DNA of 64,000 nucleotides, taken from NCBI RefSeq assembly GCF_017377855.1, contig NZ_JAFREP010000023.1, positions 62,001-126,000 on the forward strand, written 5' to 3'. The number at the start of each line of letters is the position of its first letter. The first letter of the stretch is position 1. Below the pieces are notes generated by a model, which made no database searches, had not been told where the DNA came from, and was given only the letters and a program-made list of their open reading frames with translations. The translations under genes were made by a program, and so were the position numbers. The DNA comes from Acanthopleuribacter pedis (GTDB lineage: Bacteria > Acidobacteriota > Holophagae > Acanthopleuribacterales > Acanthopleuribacteraceae). This document shows, piece by piece, positions 1 to 8,073 of the stretch.

Positions 1-470
1 ACCAGAATCAAGCAACAAGCCGCCTCGCGCACAGAGTGCAGCATCCTCTTTCCCGTAACTTTGCATTTTTACCCAACATAGAACCTTACATTGCCCCTTC
101 TTTAAACCTAAAGAAGCGCGATAAGAGCGTGGGATTTTCGCTAAAGATCTGGAGCGAAATGGCTTGGTAAAAGCGGGCCGGGGTCGCGCACGCCCGCACC
201 CACTGGGTGCGGTGAGCATTTTTACAGGCCGTTGCAGCCCAGAGGTTTAGCGAGAATCACCGCGTCAGCACTTCTTAGGTTAAAAGCCTAAGCTCACAGA
301 CCTGCACCCTCAGCACGCCCCGAATCCACCCGTCTGGGGCGCCTGCCCTCCCCGCTTCGGCTGGTTTTTCCCGCCGACTTGTGTTAGTTGTTAGCTCCAG
401 TAATTAGCCATCGCACCCGCGCCGCTATTTTAGAATCCATCGCGCGGGTCGCACCCAGCCGGGAACCTCT
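1..470. other. Intergenic region upstream of export operon
   Basis: No gene is visible. The stretch holds a family-2 repeat copy (about 106-283) and then about 190 bases with no clear -35/-10 pair that I trust. Whatever promoter drives the export operon starting at 471 should lie in this interval. Confidence 0.5.
106..283 (+). repeat. Family-2 dispersed repeat, copy 1
   Basis: About 178 bp bounded by inverted ends (AACCTAAAGAAG at the left, CTTCTTAGGTT at the right). Inside are a hairpin CCGCACCCACTGGGTGCGG, a second short inverted pair TTTCGCT/AGCGAAA, and the conserved block CCGTTGCAGCCCAGAGG. The same arrangement occurs at 29799-29975, 61941-62120 and, degenerate, 44781-44932, always in this orientation. 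It could be a non-autonomous mobile element or a structured RNA. Confidence 0.75.
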
Positions 471-1895
471 ATGACGCGCCAATCCCCTTTCCGTTATTTA
501 CAAAGCCTGCCGTGGCCCGCAATCCTGCTGTTGAGCTTGCTCCATTGCACCTCGCCCGAGGTCGCGGAGACCAAACCCGATTACGCGGCGCCGCGGTTTC
601 ACCCCAACTACGAGGTGCGCATTCCGCTGACTGGTCGCCTGCAAGCCCAAGACGCGACGGTTTACTCCTCCAACATCCCGGCCAAAACCATGAAAATCAC
701 CTGGCTGGTCGAAGAAGGACGCGTGGTGAACGCCGGCGAGCCGCTGATCCATTTCGACGACAGCGAACTCACCCAGGAAAAACGCGACCTGCAACTCCAG
801 CACAACAACCTAATCCAGGAACGGGCGAAACTGGGTGAGGAATACGCGCTGGAACAACTCAATTTCCAGGAAGCACTGCAACAGGCCGAATATGATCGCC
901 GCCAAATCGCCAAAAAATTAGAAACCTTTGTTAAATTTAGCGGCCCCTCCAAGCTCAAGCAGCTCGAACAAGAACGCCACCTCCACGAGCTCAAGGTACG
1001 CCGCCTCGACAATGAAACAACCGATCTCGAACTGCTGGCCAAGCGCGGTTACATCACCACCTTCGAACTGGACACCCACCGCGAAAACCTGCTCAAGGCA
1101 AAATACGAGCTGGAGAAAGCGGCGTTTAAGCATCGCACCTACCAAAAACACGGTATGAACGACGAGCGAATCGCCCTTGAGGCCGAGGACCAGTTGGCGG
1201 CGAACAAGCTGGAACAACTCCAAACCCGGCTGACCCTACTGAAGGACCAGCAGGCGCAACGGCTGGCCCGCATCGACCAACGACTGGCGCAACTGGCCGG
1301 CGACATCAGCCTGCGCGAAACCTACCTGGACCAATGCACGGTGGTCAGCAGCCACGCGGGCATGGTGATCTACCGGAAATCCTTTCGCGAGGGCAAGGAA
1401 GTCAAACCCTCGGTCGGTTTTGGCTTCCGGCGCGCCCAACCGATTCTCAACGTGCAAAATACCGAGCAACTTTTTGTGGCCACACGCATTAACGAGTTTT
1501 TGCTCAACCAGGTCAAACAAGGCATGGCGGTTGAGCTGGTCGCCGACGCCCGTCAGGGTCGCCCCTTTCAAGGGCGGGTGGCTTTTATCGGCTTGCTGGC
1601 CGAGCGGCGCGGCGACGACAGCGAAAAAGCGTTTGACATGAACATCGAGGTACTCGACGCTCCCGCCGATTTGCGGCCGGGGATGAGTGTGCGCTGTGCC
1701 GTGATAACCAATCGGTTCGAAGACATTTGGACGCTGCCGCGAACGGGGCTTACCGAACGCAACAACCAAACCAACTGCCGCGTGTTGCGCAACGGCGAAA
1801 CGATTTGGTTGCCGGTCACGGTGCTCGACTACGATCAGCAGCAGGCCATTCTCAACGGCGATTTTAATGCCGACGACCGCGTCAGTCTTTTTTAG
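471..1895 (+). CDS. HlyD/MacA-type periplasmic adaptor of an ABC exporter
   Basis: This 474-residue protein is the membrane-fusion (adaptor) subunit expected to link an inner-membrane ABC transporter to the cell envelope. A hydrophobic N-terminus ends in LLHC (Cys26), which suggests a lipoprotein, although His before the Cys is atypical. A biotinyl-lipoyl half-motif is followed by a long Gln/Leu/Glu-rich coiled-coil hairpin at about residues 95-280, then a beta-barrel region with the RPGMSVRC motif typical of HlyD/MacA adaptors. It is the first gene of a three-gene operon; the ATPase starts 6 bases after its stop. Substrate unknown. The family assignment is secure; lipid anchoring is inferred. 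Confidence 0.88.
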   Translation: MTRQSPFRYLQSLPWPAILLLSLLHCTSPEVAETKPDYAAPRFHPNYEVRIPLTGRLQAQDATVYSSNIPAKTMKITWLVEEGRVVNAGEPLIHFDDSELTQEKRDLQLQHNNLIQERAKLGEEYALEQLNFQEALQQAEYDRRQIAKKLETFVKFSGPSKLKQLEQERHLHELKVRRLDNETTDLELLAKRGYITTFELDTHRENLLKAKYELEKAAFKHRTYQKHGMNDERIALEAEDQLAANKLEQLQTRLTLLKDQQAQRLARIDQRLAQLAGDISLRETYLDQCTVVSSHAGMVIYRKSFREGKEVKPSVGFGFRRAQPILNVQNTEQLFVATRINEFLLNQVKQGMAVELVADARQGRPFQGRVAFIGLLAERRGDDSEKAFDMNIEVLDAPADLRPGMSVRCAVITNRFEDIWTLPRTGLTERNNQTNCRVLRNGETIWLPVTVLDYDQQQAILNGDFNADDRVSLF

Positions 1896-1901
1896 GCGGC
1901 C

Positions 1902-2582
1902 ATGGAACAAACACCGTTAATCCAAATGCAGGGGCTTCGTTTTGCCTACGGCCCGGTTTCCGTGCTGGCCGATCTCGGGCTGACGCTGGGCCATGGCGAG
2001 CGCATCGCCATTATGGGCCGCTCCGGCGCGGGAAAAAGCACGCTGCTCCATATATTGGCCTTGCTCCAATCATTTAACGAGGGCCGCTTCCTGTTCGACG
2101 GCGAAGCGGTGGACACACTGGAACGCGGCAGAAAAGAAGAGGTGCGTGCCCGCCACATCGGCATGGTGTTTCAAGCGCACTATCTGATCCCCTACCTCAC
2201 GGTGGAAGAGAACGTGGTGCTCGCCTGCGAGCTGGCGGGTGTCCCCGCCGACCCCAACCAGGTGACCCATCTGCTGGCATGCGTGGGCCTGACGGAACGG
2301 GGCAAACACCGGCCGACCCAACTTTCGGGCGGCGAACAGCAACGCGCGGGGCTGGTGCGTGCCCTCGCCAAACAACCGCTCTTGCTCCTGGCTGACGAAC
2401 CGACGGGTAACCTCGATGTGGAAACAGGCGGCCGCGTGCTTGACCTGATGCTTGATCCGGCAATTTATGCGGGCGCGGTGATCGCGGTAACCCACCAACC
2501 GGAGGTTGCCAACCGTTTCGACCGAGTCCTGGCCCTCCGCGACGGTCGCCTGCAATATCAGACGTGGGAGCAACCCAGGTGA
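1902..2582 (+). CDS. ABC transporter ATP-binding protein (MacB/LolD class)
   Basis: This 226-residue nucleotide-binding subunit powers the adjacent FtsX-type permease. Walker A is GRSGAGKST (residues 39-47), the signature motif is LSGGEQQR (about 138-145), Walker B is LLLADEPTGNLD, and the H-loop is VTHQ. The EPTGNLD wording and the length match the LolD/MacB/FtsE family, which drives mechanotransmission across the periplasm rather than conventional translocation. It lies between the adaptor and the permease and overlaps the permease by four bases if the GTG at 2579 is used. It could serve antibiotic or lipoprotein export; the sequence does not say which. Confidence 0.93.
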   Translation: MEQTPLIQMQGLRFAYGPVSVLADLGLTLGHGERIAIMGRSGAGKSTLLHILALLQSFNEGRFLFDGEAVDTLERGRKEEVRARHIGMVFQAHYLIPYLTVEENVVLACELAGVPADPNQVTHLLACVGLTERGKHRPTQLSGGEQQRAGLVRALAKQPLLLLADEPTGNLDVETGGRVLDLMLDPAIYAGAVIAVTHQPEVANRFDRVLALRDGRLQYQTWEQPR

Positions 2583-3748
2583 GCGGCGGACACCTGCGCC
2601 ACGCCCGGCGTTATTTGGCGCGACACCTAGGGCAAACCCTGTTATCGGGATTGGGCATCGCCTTCAGTTTGCTGCTGTTAACCCTGACCCAAGCCTCGCA
2701 ACGGGGAACCTTCGAGGCGGTCCTGCGCGAGTTCGAGGGATTGGGCCAAAACTCGGCGCTGCTGTACATGCACGAAAACGAGCGCCTGCCGCCGCGTTTT
2801 TTCGAAGGATTGGGGCGCCTGAGCGACAACCACCAGTGGCGCACCCTGCCGATTTTCGAAAGCGCGCTCGGTGCCAACGCGGTAGGCCAACCGGTTCAAG
2901 CGCGCGTATTGTTCACCGATCCCGACTTCACGGCGGTGTTTCAACCCAAATTGGCGGCGGGCGACCCCTTGCGCGAGGAAGACCAGCACGTCAACCGCGC
3001 GGTGATCGGCAGCACCCTCGCGGAACAGCTCGGCATCAGCCTGGCCACACCCCACGTGAAACTCGGCGGGGAATGGTATCAGGTGCGCGGCATCAGCAAC
3101 GGTCTTCAGGCGGGCGGCAGCCAAATCCATCAGTTCCTCAACATTCGCGAGGCGGCCCTGGTGGTGCGTCCCTTGGACAGCCTGCTGCACGGGAATCGAC
3201 CGCTGAAATTCGTGTTGATTCGCACGGCGAACCGCGAGCAATTAGCCGACGTCGGCCGCCGCTTCACACACTTTTTGGCGGAAAGCGGGCTGGATCACCT
3301 GCGTTACGATCTGCGCCTCCCCCTCAAACAAAACCAACTCACGGCCCGTTCGCAAGCGTTGCTGGCAGCCCACGGCGGCCTGGTCGGCGCGGTCTGCCTG
3401 CTGCTGAGTTGTCTGGGCATTCTGATCAGCTACCAACTTCAGTTGCGTTATCGGCGGGAGGAATTCGGCACCCTCATCGCCCTGGGCGCCTCACCGGCGT
3501 TCATCGGCAAAAACCTGTTCGCCGAGGTGTTGTTGCTGGTGGCGGGCAGTGGTTTCGCCGGAATGGCAACGGGCATCGCGGCCTGTATCCCCGTCGCCTG
3601 GGTATGGGTCACCCCGATGAGCCCACACCCCGCCGATTGGGCGACCTCAGTGGGTTTGTTGGCGCTGGTGGCGTTGGCCACGGCACTGCCGCCGGCGCTT
3701 TTGGCCAGGCGCTTTGACCCGATAGAACTCATGCGGCTGCACCGCTGA
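2579..3748 (+). CDS. FtsX/MacB-family ABC transporter permease
   Basis: This 389-residue permease pairs with the ATPase upstream. It has one transmembrane helix near the N-terminus (LLSGLGIAFSLLLLTL), a periplasmic region of about 220 residues, and three C-terminal helices, the standard four-helix MacB/LolC topology. It ends in the FDPIELMR box typical of these permeases. I place the start at the GTG at 2579, whose GTGA overlaps the ATPase stop and has GGGAG about 8 bases upstream; an in-frame GTG at 2564 is possible but lacks a good ribosome site. The stop is followed at once by a perfect 12-bp inverted repeat. Confidence 0.9.
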   Translation: MSGGHLRHARRYLARHLGQTLLSGLGIAFSLLLLTLTQASQRGTFEAVLREFEGLGQNSALLYMHENERLPPRFFEGLGRLSDNHQWRTLPIFESALGANAVGQPVQARVLFTDPDFTAVFQPKLAAGDPLREEDQHVNRAVIGSTLAEQLGISLATPHVKLGGEWYQVRGISNGLQAGGSQIHQFLNIREAALVVRPLDSLLHGNRPLKFVLIRTANREQLADVGRRFTHFLAESGLDHLRYDLRLPLKQNQLTARSQALLAAHGGLVGAVCLLLSCLGILISYQLQLRYRREEFGTLIALGASPAFIGKNLFAEVLLLVAGSGFAGMATGIAACIPVAWVWVTPMSPHPADWATSVGLLALVALATALPPALLARRFDPIELMRLHR

Positions 3749-3778
3749 CCCGCATTTCCCTTCACCGGGAAATGCGGG
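3749..3778. terminator. Perfect hairpin between convergent genes, built from family-1 tips
   Basis: CCCGCATTTCCC and GGGAAATGCGGG form a 12-bp stem with a 6-base loop, between the permease stop (3748) and the glutamate dehydrogenase stop (3793). There is no clear T-run on either side. CCCGCATTT is the terminal sequence of the family-1 repeat, so this may be a collapsed copy consisting of the two tips only. A bidirectional terminator role is inferred from position. Confidence 0.6.
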
Positions 3779-3792
3779 CGAATGAAACGCGG

Positions 3793-5154
3793 TTAAACCA
3801 AACCCTGGCTCATCATGGCCTGGGCGACTTTTTCGAAGCCGGCGATGTTGGCGCCTTTGACGTAGTCGACGGAACCATCGGTTGAACCGTGTTCCACGCA
3901 CTTCTGGTGAATGTCGCGCATGATAGCGGTGAGTTTTTGGTCCACCTCTTCACGCGTCCATTGCAGGCCCAGCTTGTTTTGGCTCATTTCGAGGCCGGAC
4001 GTGGCCACGCCGCCCGCGTTGGAAGCTTTGCCAGGCGCGTACAAAAGTTCCGCCCCCTGAAACAAGCCGATGGCGGCGTGGGTACAGGGCATGTTGGCGC
4101 CTTCAAAAATCCCTTTACAACCGTTTTCGATCAACGCCCGCGCATCGTCCTCGTCGATCTCGTTTTGGGTGGCGGAGGGGTAAGCGTAATCGCAGGCAAT
4201 CCCCCAAGGTTTTTGCCCCTCATGAAAACTTGCGCCAAATTCATCGGCGTATTCCTTAATTCGGCCGCGTCGCTCGTTTTTAAGAGCCATGATGAAGGCC
4301 AAACGCGCTTTGTCGATGCCCTCGGGATCGTGAACAAAACCGGAGGAATCGGAGACGGTAACGACCTTGGCCCCGAGTTCGTTGAGTTTTTCGATGGTGT
4401 ATTGGGCCACGTTCCCCGAACCGGAAACACTGCACACGGCGCCCTCCAAGGAACGGTCGACATGCTGGATGGCTTCCCGCGAAAAATACACATTGCCGTA
4501 GCCGGTCGCCTCGGGACGAATCAAACTGCCGCCGTACTGCAAGCTTTTGCCGGTTAAAACCCCGGTAAAGTGACCGCGAATACGCTTGTACTGACCGAAC
4601 AGGTAGCCGATTTCCCGCGCCCCCACGCCGATATCACCGGCGGGAACGTCGGTAACGAAACCGATGTGTTTGCACAACTCGGTCATAAAGCTTTGGCAGA
4701 AACGCATGACCTCAGCGTCGGATTTGCCCTTGGGATCGAAGTCGGCGCCACCTTTGCCGGCCCCCAGCGGCAAGGTCGTCAAACTGTTTTTGAAGATCTG
4801 CTCAAACGCCAAAAACTTCAGCACGCTGAGGTTAACAGTTGGGTGAAAACGCAAACCGCCTTTGTAAGGTCCGATGGCGTTGTTGATTTGGACACGGTAA
4901 CCGCGATTGACCTGAAAGACGCCCTGATCATCCATCCACGGGACCCGGAACATAAAGACCCGATCCGGCTCGGTCAAGCGTTCGAGGATTTTCGCCTCGG
5001 CGTAACCCTTTTCAGGATGCGCCGCGATGTACGGAACGACAACTTCCGCGACCTCGCTAACGGCTTGGGTAAACTCGGGTTCACCCGGGTTACGCGCGGT
5101 GAACCATTCCATAAATGAAGCCAAGGCACTGTCTGCTTGCGATGATGCAGCCAT
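3793..5154 (-). CDS. gdhA: NADP-type glutamate dehydrogenase
   Basis: Catalyses reversible reductive amination of 2-oxoglutarate to glutamate in the cytoplasm. The 453-residue product matches the roughly 450-residue hexameric bacterial GdhA class. The N-terminal Glu/Leu/Phe/Val dehydrogenase domain contains GGLRFHPTVNLSVLKFLAFE and the active-site lysine motif PLGAGKGGADFDP; the C-terminal Rossmann domain contains VSGSGNVAQY. I choose the ATG at 5154 because AGGGGG lies four bases upstream; a longer in-frame start at 5181 has no ribosome site. The cofactor class is inferred from overall similarity. It converges on the export operon; the upstream spacer carries a truncated family-1 repeat. Confidence 0.95.
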   Translation of the reverse strand: MAASSQADSALASFMEWFTARNPGEPEFTQAVSEVAEVVVPYIAAHPEKGYAEAKILERLTEPDRVFMFRVPWMDDQGVFQVNRGYRVQINNAIGPYKGGLRFHPTVNLSVLKFLAFEQIFKNSLTTLPLGAGKGGADFDPKGKSDAEVMRFCQSFMTELCKHIGFVTDVPAGDIGVGAREIGYLFGQYKRIRGHFTGVLTGKSLQYGGSLIRPEATGYGNVYFSREAIQHVDRSLEGAVCSVSGSGNVAQYTIEKLNELGAKVVTVSDSSGFVHDPEGIDKARLAFIMALKNERRGRIKEYADEFGASFHEGQKPWGIACDYAYPSATQNEIDEDDARALIENGCKGIFEGANMPCTHAAIGLFQGAELLYAPGKASNAGGVATSGLEMSQNKLGLQWTREEVDQKLTAIMRDIHQKCVEHGSTDGSVDYVKGANIAGFEKVAQAMMSQGLV

Positions 5155-5699
5155 TATTCCCCCTAAACCCACATTGTCCACAAGAGATGCTGCTATGAAA
5201 CGAAAACCGTTGCGATTCCTTCACTTATTCGGTCAAAGGTCCACGACGTAGCACTGCTACGCCCACGCTTGCGCTTTGTCATACTTTTCGTCATCTCAAC
5301 GGTTACAGCTTTTCGCAACGAATCCTTGTGAGCGCCGCGGGCTAATGATGTGATTGTGAAATCAAAAGACACCTCCTGATCGCGACAGCGGCCCCCCCGA
5401 AAAAAACATCTCGGCATCCGCGCACGACCGCGAAGGTAGCCGGAAAACAACGCCACGGCCTGTTTCATTCCCGGGCGCATCTTCACCGGCACCTCATTCT
5501 AACACTGGAACGGGCGGGAAAACCGTCGCAAAAAAGGCACCGCAACCCCGAACCAAACCATTACTTTACAAATACTTACATCCTTTTTATTTTTTTTGTT
5601 TTTCTTCCTTGAAGCTTGTGATAGCTTTATGTCTCAAGGTCTGAAAAAGTCTATTCAGGTTCAGTAAGCCTTGAAATTCACATTTCAGGATTTCGTGAG
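5155..5699. other. Divergent spacer between gdhA and the CtlX gene
   Basis: No gene is visible. It contains a truncated family-1 repeat (5222-5343) and, at about 5560-5690, a conspicuously AT-rich stretch with T-runs that probably holds the promoter for the citrulline hydrolase. I could not fix a -35/-10 pair with good spacing. Confidence 0.5.
5222..5343 (+). repeat. Family-1 repeat, left-truncated and degenerate copy
   Basis: Matches the right half of the family-1 consensus. TTATTCGGTC corresponds to TTACTCGGTC, CGTAGCACTGCTACGCC is nearly identical to the copy at 47320-47531, and it ends CGCAACGAATCCTTGTGAG followed by a diverged tip GCGCCGCGGGCTA. The left terminal repeat is missing. Confidence 0.7.
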
Positions 5700-6677
5700 A
5701 TGGTTGGAGTGCCTCTTAACACAGCACGACTCGCCGATACCATCCTCATGGTTCGGCCCTTTGATTTTGATTTCAACGAAGAAACCGGCAGAGACAACGA
5801 GTTCCAAAACCGTCCACTCGCCGATTTAAACAATGTCAACGCCCAAGCAATGAACGAGTTTGAAAACATGGTCATTCGTTTGCGCGCTGAAGGAATTCGC
5901 GTGTTGGTGCTCGAAAAAAGCGCCAATTCTTGGATAAAAACCCCGGACGCCGTTTTTCCCAACAACTGGTTTTCCACCGAACACGACGGTACCATCGTGG
6001 CTTACCCCATGCTGGCCGAAAACCGCCGTGCCGAACGTCGCTTTGAAGACGTGGAACAGTTGCTGGAAGACAACGGGTTTTATATACGCAACTTGATCAA
6101 TGTGGGCCGTTTCACCGAGAAAAAGTACATCTTGGAAGGAACGGGCAGCATGGTGATCGATCACAGCAACGAGGTGGTATACGCGGCCGAGTCGCAACGC
6201 TGCCATCCACTTCAGTTTAATAACTTCATCAACCTGCGCCGCTATCGCGAAGGTGTACTGTTTAAAACCGCCAGCAGCAACGGCCTGCCGGTTTACCACA
6301 CCAACGTCATGATGAGTATCGGCGACGGTTTCGCGGTCATTTGCAGCGAATGCATTGTTGACCCGAGCGAACGCGGACGGGTTGTCGACAAACTGGCGGA
6401 AAACCATGAAATCATTGATATCAGCATGTTTCAAATGGAGCGCCACTTCTGCGGCAACATCCTACAGGTCCGCAATCCCCTCAACCAGAACCTGATTGTC
6501 ATGAGCCAAAACGCGTACAACGGTTTTACCGATTTACAAAAAGCGCGGCTCGAGGCTTACGGCAAATTGGTTCCGGTCAAAATCGACACCATTGAAACCG
6601 TCGGCGGCGGCAGCGCCCGTTGCATGATGGCCGAAATCTTCTCACCCAACGTGGGTGAACAACAGATCGCTTCTTAA
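5700..6677 (+). CDS. ctlX: CtlX-type citrulline hydrolase (amidinotransferase superfamily)
   Basis: This 325-residue protein belongs to the guanidino-group-modifying superfamily (arginine deiminase, DDAH) and matches the CtlX branch proposed to hydrolyse citrulline. All expected active-site segments are present: PDAVFPNNWFS (about 82-92), the EGTGSMV segment, HTNVMM with the catalytic His, and GGGSARCMM with the nucleophile Cys308 near the C-terminus. The ATG at 5700 has AGGA about ten bases upstream; an internal ATG at 5748 is less likely. It is monocistronic. With the neighbouring glutamate dehydrogenase it suggests nitrogen recovery from arginine or citrulline, but the two genes are divergent and not one operon. 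Confidence 0.88.
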   Translation: MVGVPLNTARLADTILMVRPFDFDFNEETGRDNEFQNRPLADLNNVNAQAMNEFENMVIRLRAEGIRVLVLEKSANSWIKTPDAVFPNNWFSTEHDGTIVAYPMLAENRRAERRFEDVEQLLEDNGFYIRNLINVGRFTEKKYILEGTGSMVIDHSNEVVYAAESQRCHPLQFNNFINLRRYREGVLFKTASSNGLPVYHTNVMMSIGDGFAVICSECIVDPSERGRVVDKLAENHEIIDISMFQMERHFCGNILQVRNPLNQNLIVMSQNAYNGFTDLQKARLEAYGKLVPVKIDTIETVGGGSARCMMAEIFSPNVGEQQIAS

Positions 6678-6925
6678 CCCTTCCAACCCGAAACCTGGAT
6701 GACGTGGCCGGCAGTCGTTACTGCCAAATGGAAAAAACCCTGCCCGGTTTTCTTGATTTCCCACGGGATAACTTGATCACGGCAGACCACCATCCGATCA
6801 GCACCAAGCTTAGATTCCATCGATATCTTTTGTTTGGTCCATCGCTCCAGAAGCGATGAGGTTCCCACAACTTTAGCGTCCCACCACCAAGGTTCTTCCC
6901 AGGAACCACGGCAGTGGTGCCGTCA
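6674..6925 (-). pseudogene. Possible remnant of a protein-coding gene with a frameshift
   Basis: Reading leftward, one frame gives a protein-like stretch TDDGTTAVVPG and another continues EEPWWWDAKVVGTSSLLERW, then about 50 plausible residues ending HVIQVSGWKG, as if a frame change lies near 6900. An in-frame stop sits just upstream of the second segment. I recognise no family. It could equally be chance open frame in a 375-base spacer. Confidence 0.25.
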
Positions 6926-7052
6926 GTCGTCGGTCAAACCTCTGATCCGCCGCGAAGTCCCAAACCCACAAAGAGACCCCCATGTTCGTTCCCAGTAGGC
7001 GGCGATTCCGGTCCAGGCCGGAATCGCTGCTTCTATTGAATTTGGGAATAAA

Positions 7053-7799
7053 TTACATCGCTTGAACGGGCGCCGGATCGGTGAACACCGCATCGGCCAG
7101 TTGATCGTGAACTTTGATATCGGCCAAGCTGTACTTGCCGCGATTACCGGAAAGCTGAATGGTTCCGTGCTGAGCCCAGTCATCCCAAGGCGTTTTGAAA
7201 CGCGGCTCGGCAGCATCGGCAGTCGGGAAAAAGTCCCATTGGCGGATCAAGTTATCGTCTTTGCCGATGTAGACCTTGTATTTGTTTTGCGGGGTCACGC
7301 CCACGGATTCGAAGGTCATCGCAATCACGTCGGCATCCTGACCGGCCTCGGTTTTGCCCTCCCCTTCGTAAGCCAGGGTCACACCGGGGTCACGCAATTT
7401 GTAGGGCATCACCAACCAATAGGAATCATTAATCCACCATTCGTACCCTTTTTGCAGGTATTCCTTTTGCTTGGCTTCGTCGGTCACCTTCTCGCCATTT
7501 TCAAAGATCTCACCCTCTTTGGTGTTGACGTTCATCAGAACCAGCATGTTGTTTTTCAGATCTTCAATGCGCACCCGACCGGTCCATTTATCCCAATAAT
7601 GCTGTCGTGAACCGAAAAAGTTCCAACTCAAGAAGCGGGTATTGTTGTAGTTCTCGGCCCCACCCATCGCGGCCATTGTTTTGGCGGCCAAGGCTGCCGA
7701 CTTCTCGTCCGCGTTGCCTTGGGGACCCGCCGCGAAAAGCGGCAGCACGCCCAGCAGAAGCGCAAGGGCAACCATTTTTTTTCCAGAAAGATACAACAT
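7053..7799 (-). CDS. Secreted protein of unknown function, possibly LolA-like fold
   Basis: This 248-residue protein has a clear signal peptide (KKMVALALLLGVLPLFAAG) and a mature part rich in Trp, Tyr and charged residues. The order of short beta-like segments (VRIEDLKNNMLVLMNV, GEIFENGEKV, KYKVYIGKDDNLIRQWDFF) recalls periplasmic lipid-carrier-like proteins that bind a hydrophobic ligand, but no diagnostic motif proves this. The ATG at 7799 follows GGAGG at a spacing of about ten bases; a TTG at 7805 is closer to it. It is divergent from the ATPase/RloB operon and not obviously linked to it. Treat the function as unknown. Confidence 0.75.
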   Translation of the reverse strand: MLYLSGKKMVALALLLGVLPLFAAGPQGNADEKSAALAAKTMAAMGGAENYNNTRFLSWNFFGSRQHYWDKWTGRVRIEDLKNNMLVLMNVNTKEGEIFENGEKVTDEAKQKEYLQKGYEWWINDSYWLVMPYKLRDPGVTLAYEGEGKTEAGQDADVIAMTFESVGVTPQNKYKVYIGKDDNLIRQWDFFPTADAAEPRFKTPWDDWAQHGTIQLSGNRGKYSLADIKVHDQLADAVFTDPAPVQAM

Positions 7800-8022
7800 A
7801 ATCAACGTTCCTCCGAGGTAGTTCTGAAGCAGATGCTATTTTGACGAAGAACATCCTAACACCGATCCATCGAAACCCCGAAAAAGCTGGACGCGGGTTA
7901 GGCGGGCGCCGAACAGTCCCAAAAGTTGGACCCATCTAAATCAAGTTTTTCTCGTAAAGTCGACACCTTAAAACAAAATACGTAGATCTCCCTAATAAAA
8001 CGTGATTTTTTCTCGCTTCAAC

Positions 8023-8050
8023 TTGACTTACTCAACAAAAAGCATAGATT
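8023..8050 (+). promoter_or_regulatory. Candidate sigma-70-type promoter for the ATPase/RloB operon
   Basis: TTGACT (8023-8028) and TAGATT (8045-8050) are separated by 16 bases. A transcript starting near 8057 would carry the GGAGG at 8064-8068 and the ATG at 8074, which supports the shorter ATPase start. Confidence 0.5.
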
Positions 8051-8073
8051 CCACTGCATCCCCGGAGGTGCAC

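Noticed and set aside
2506..3717. 403-codon + frame overlapping the ABC permease
   Set aside because: Arg/Pro/Gly-rich shadow of the FtsX-type permease, which has clear membrane helices and family motifs.
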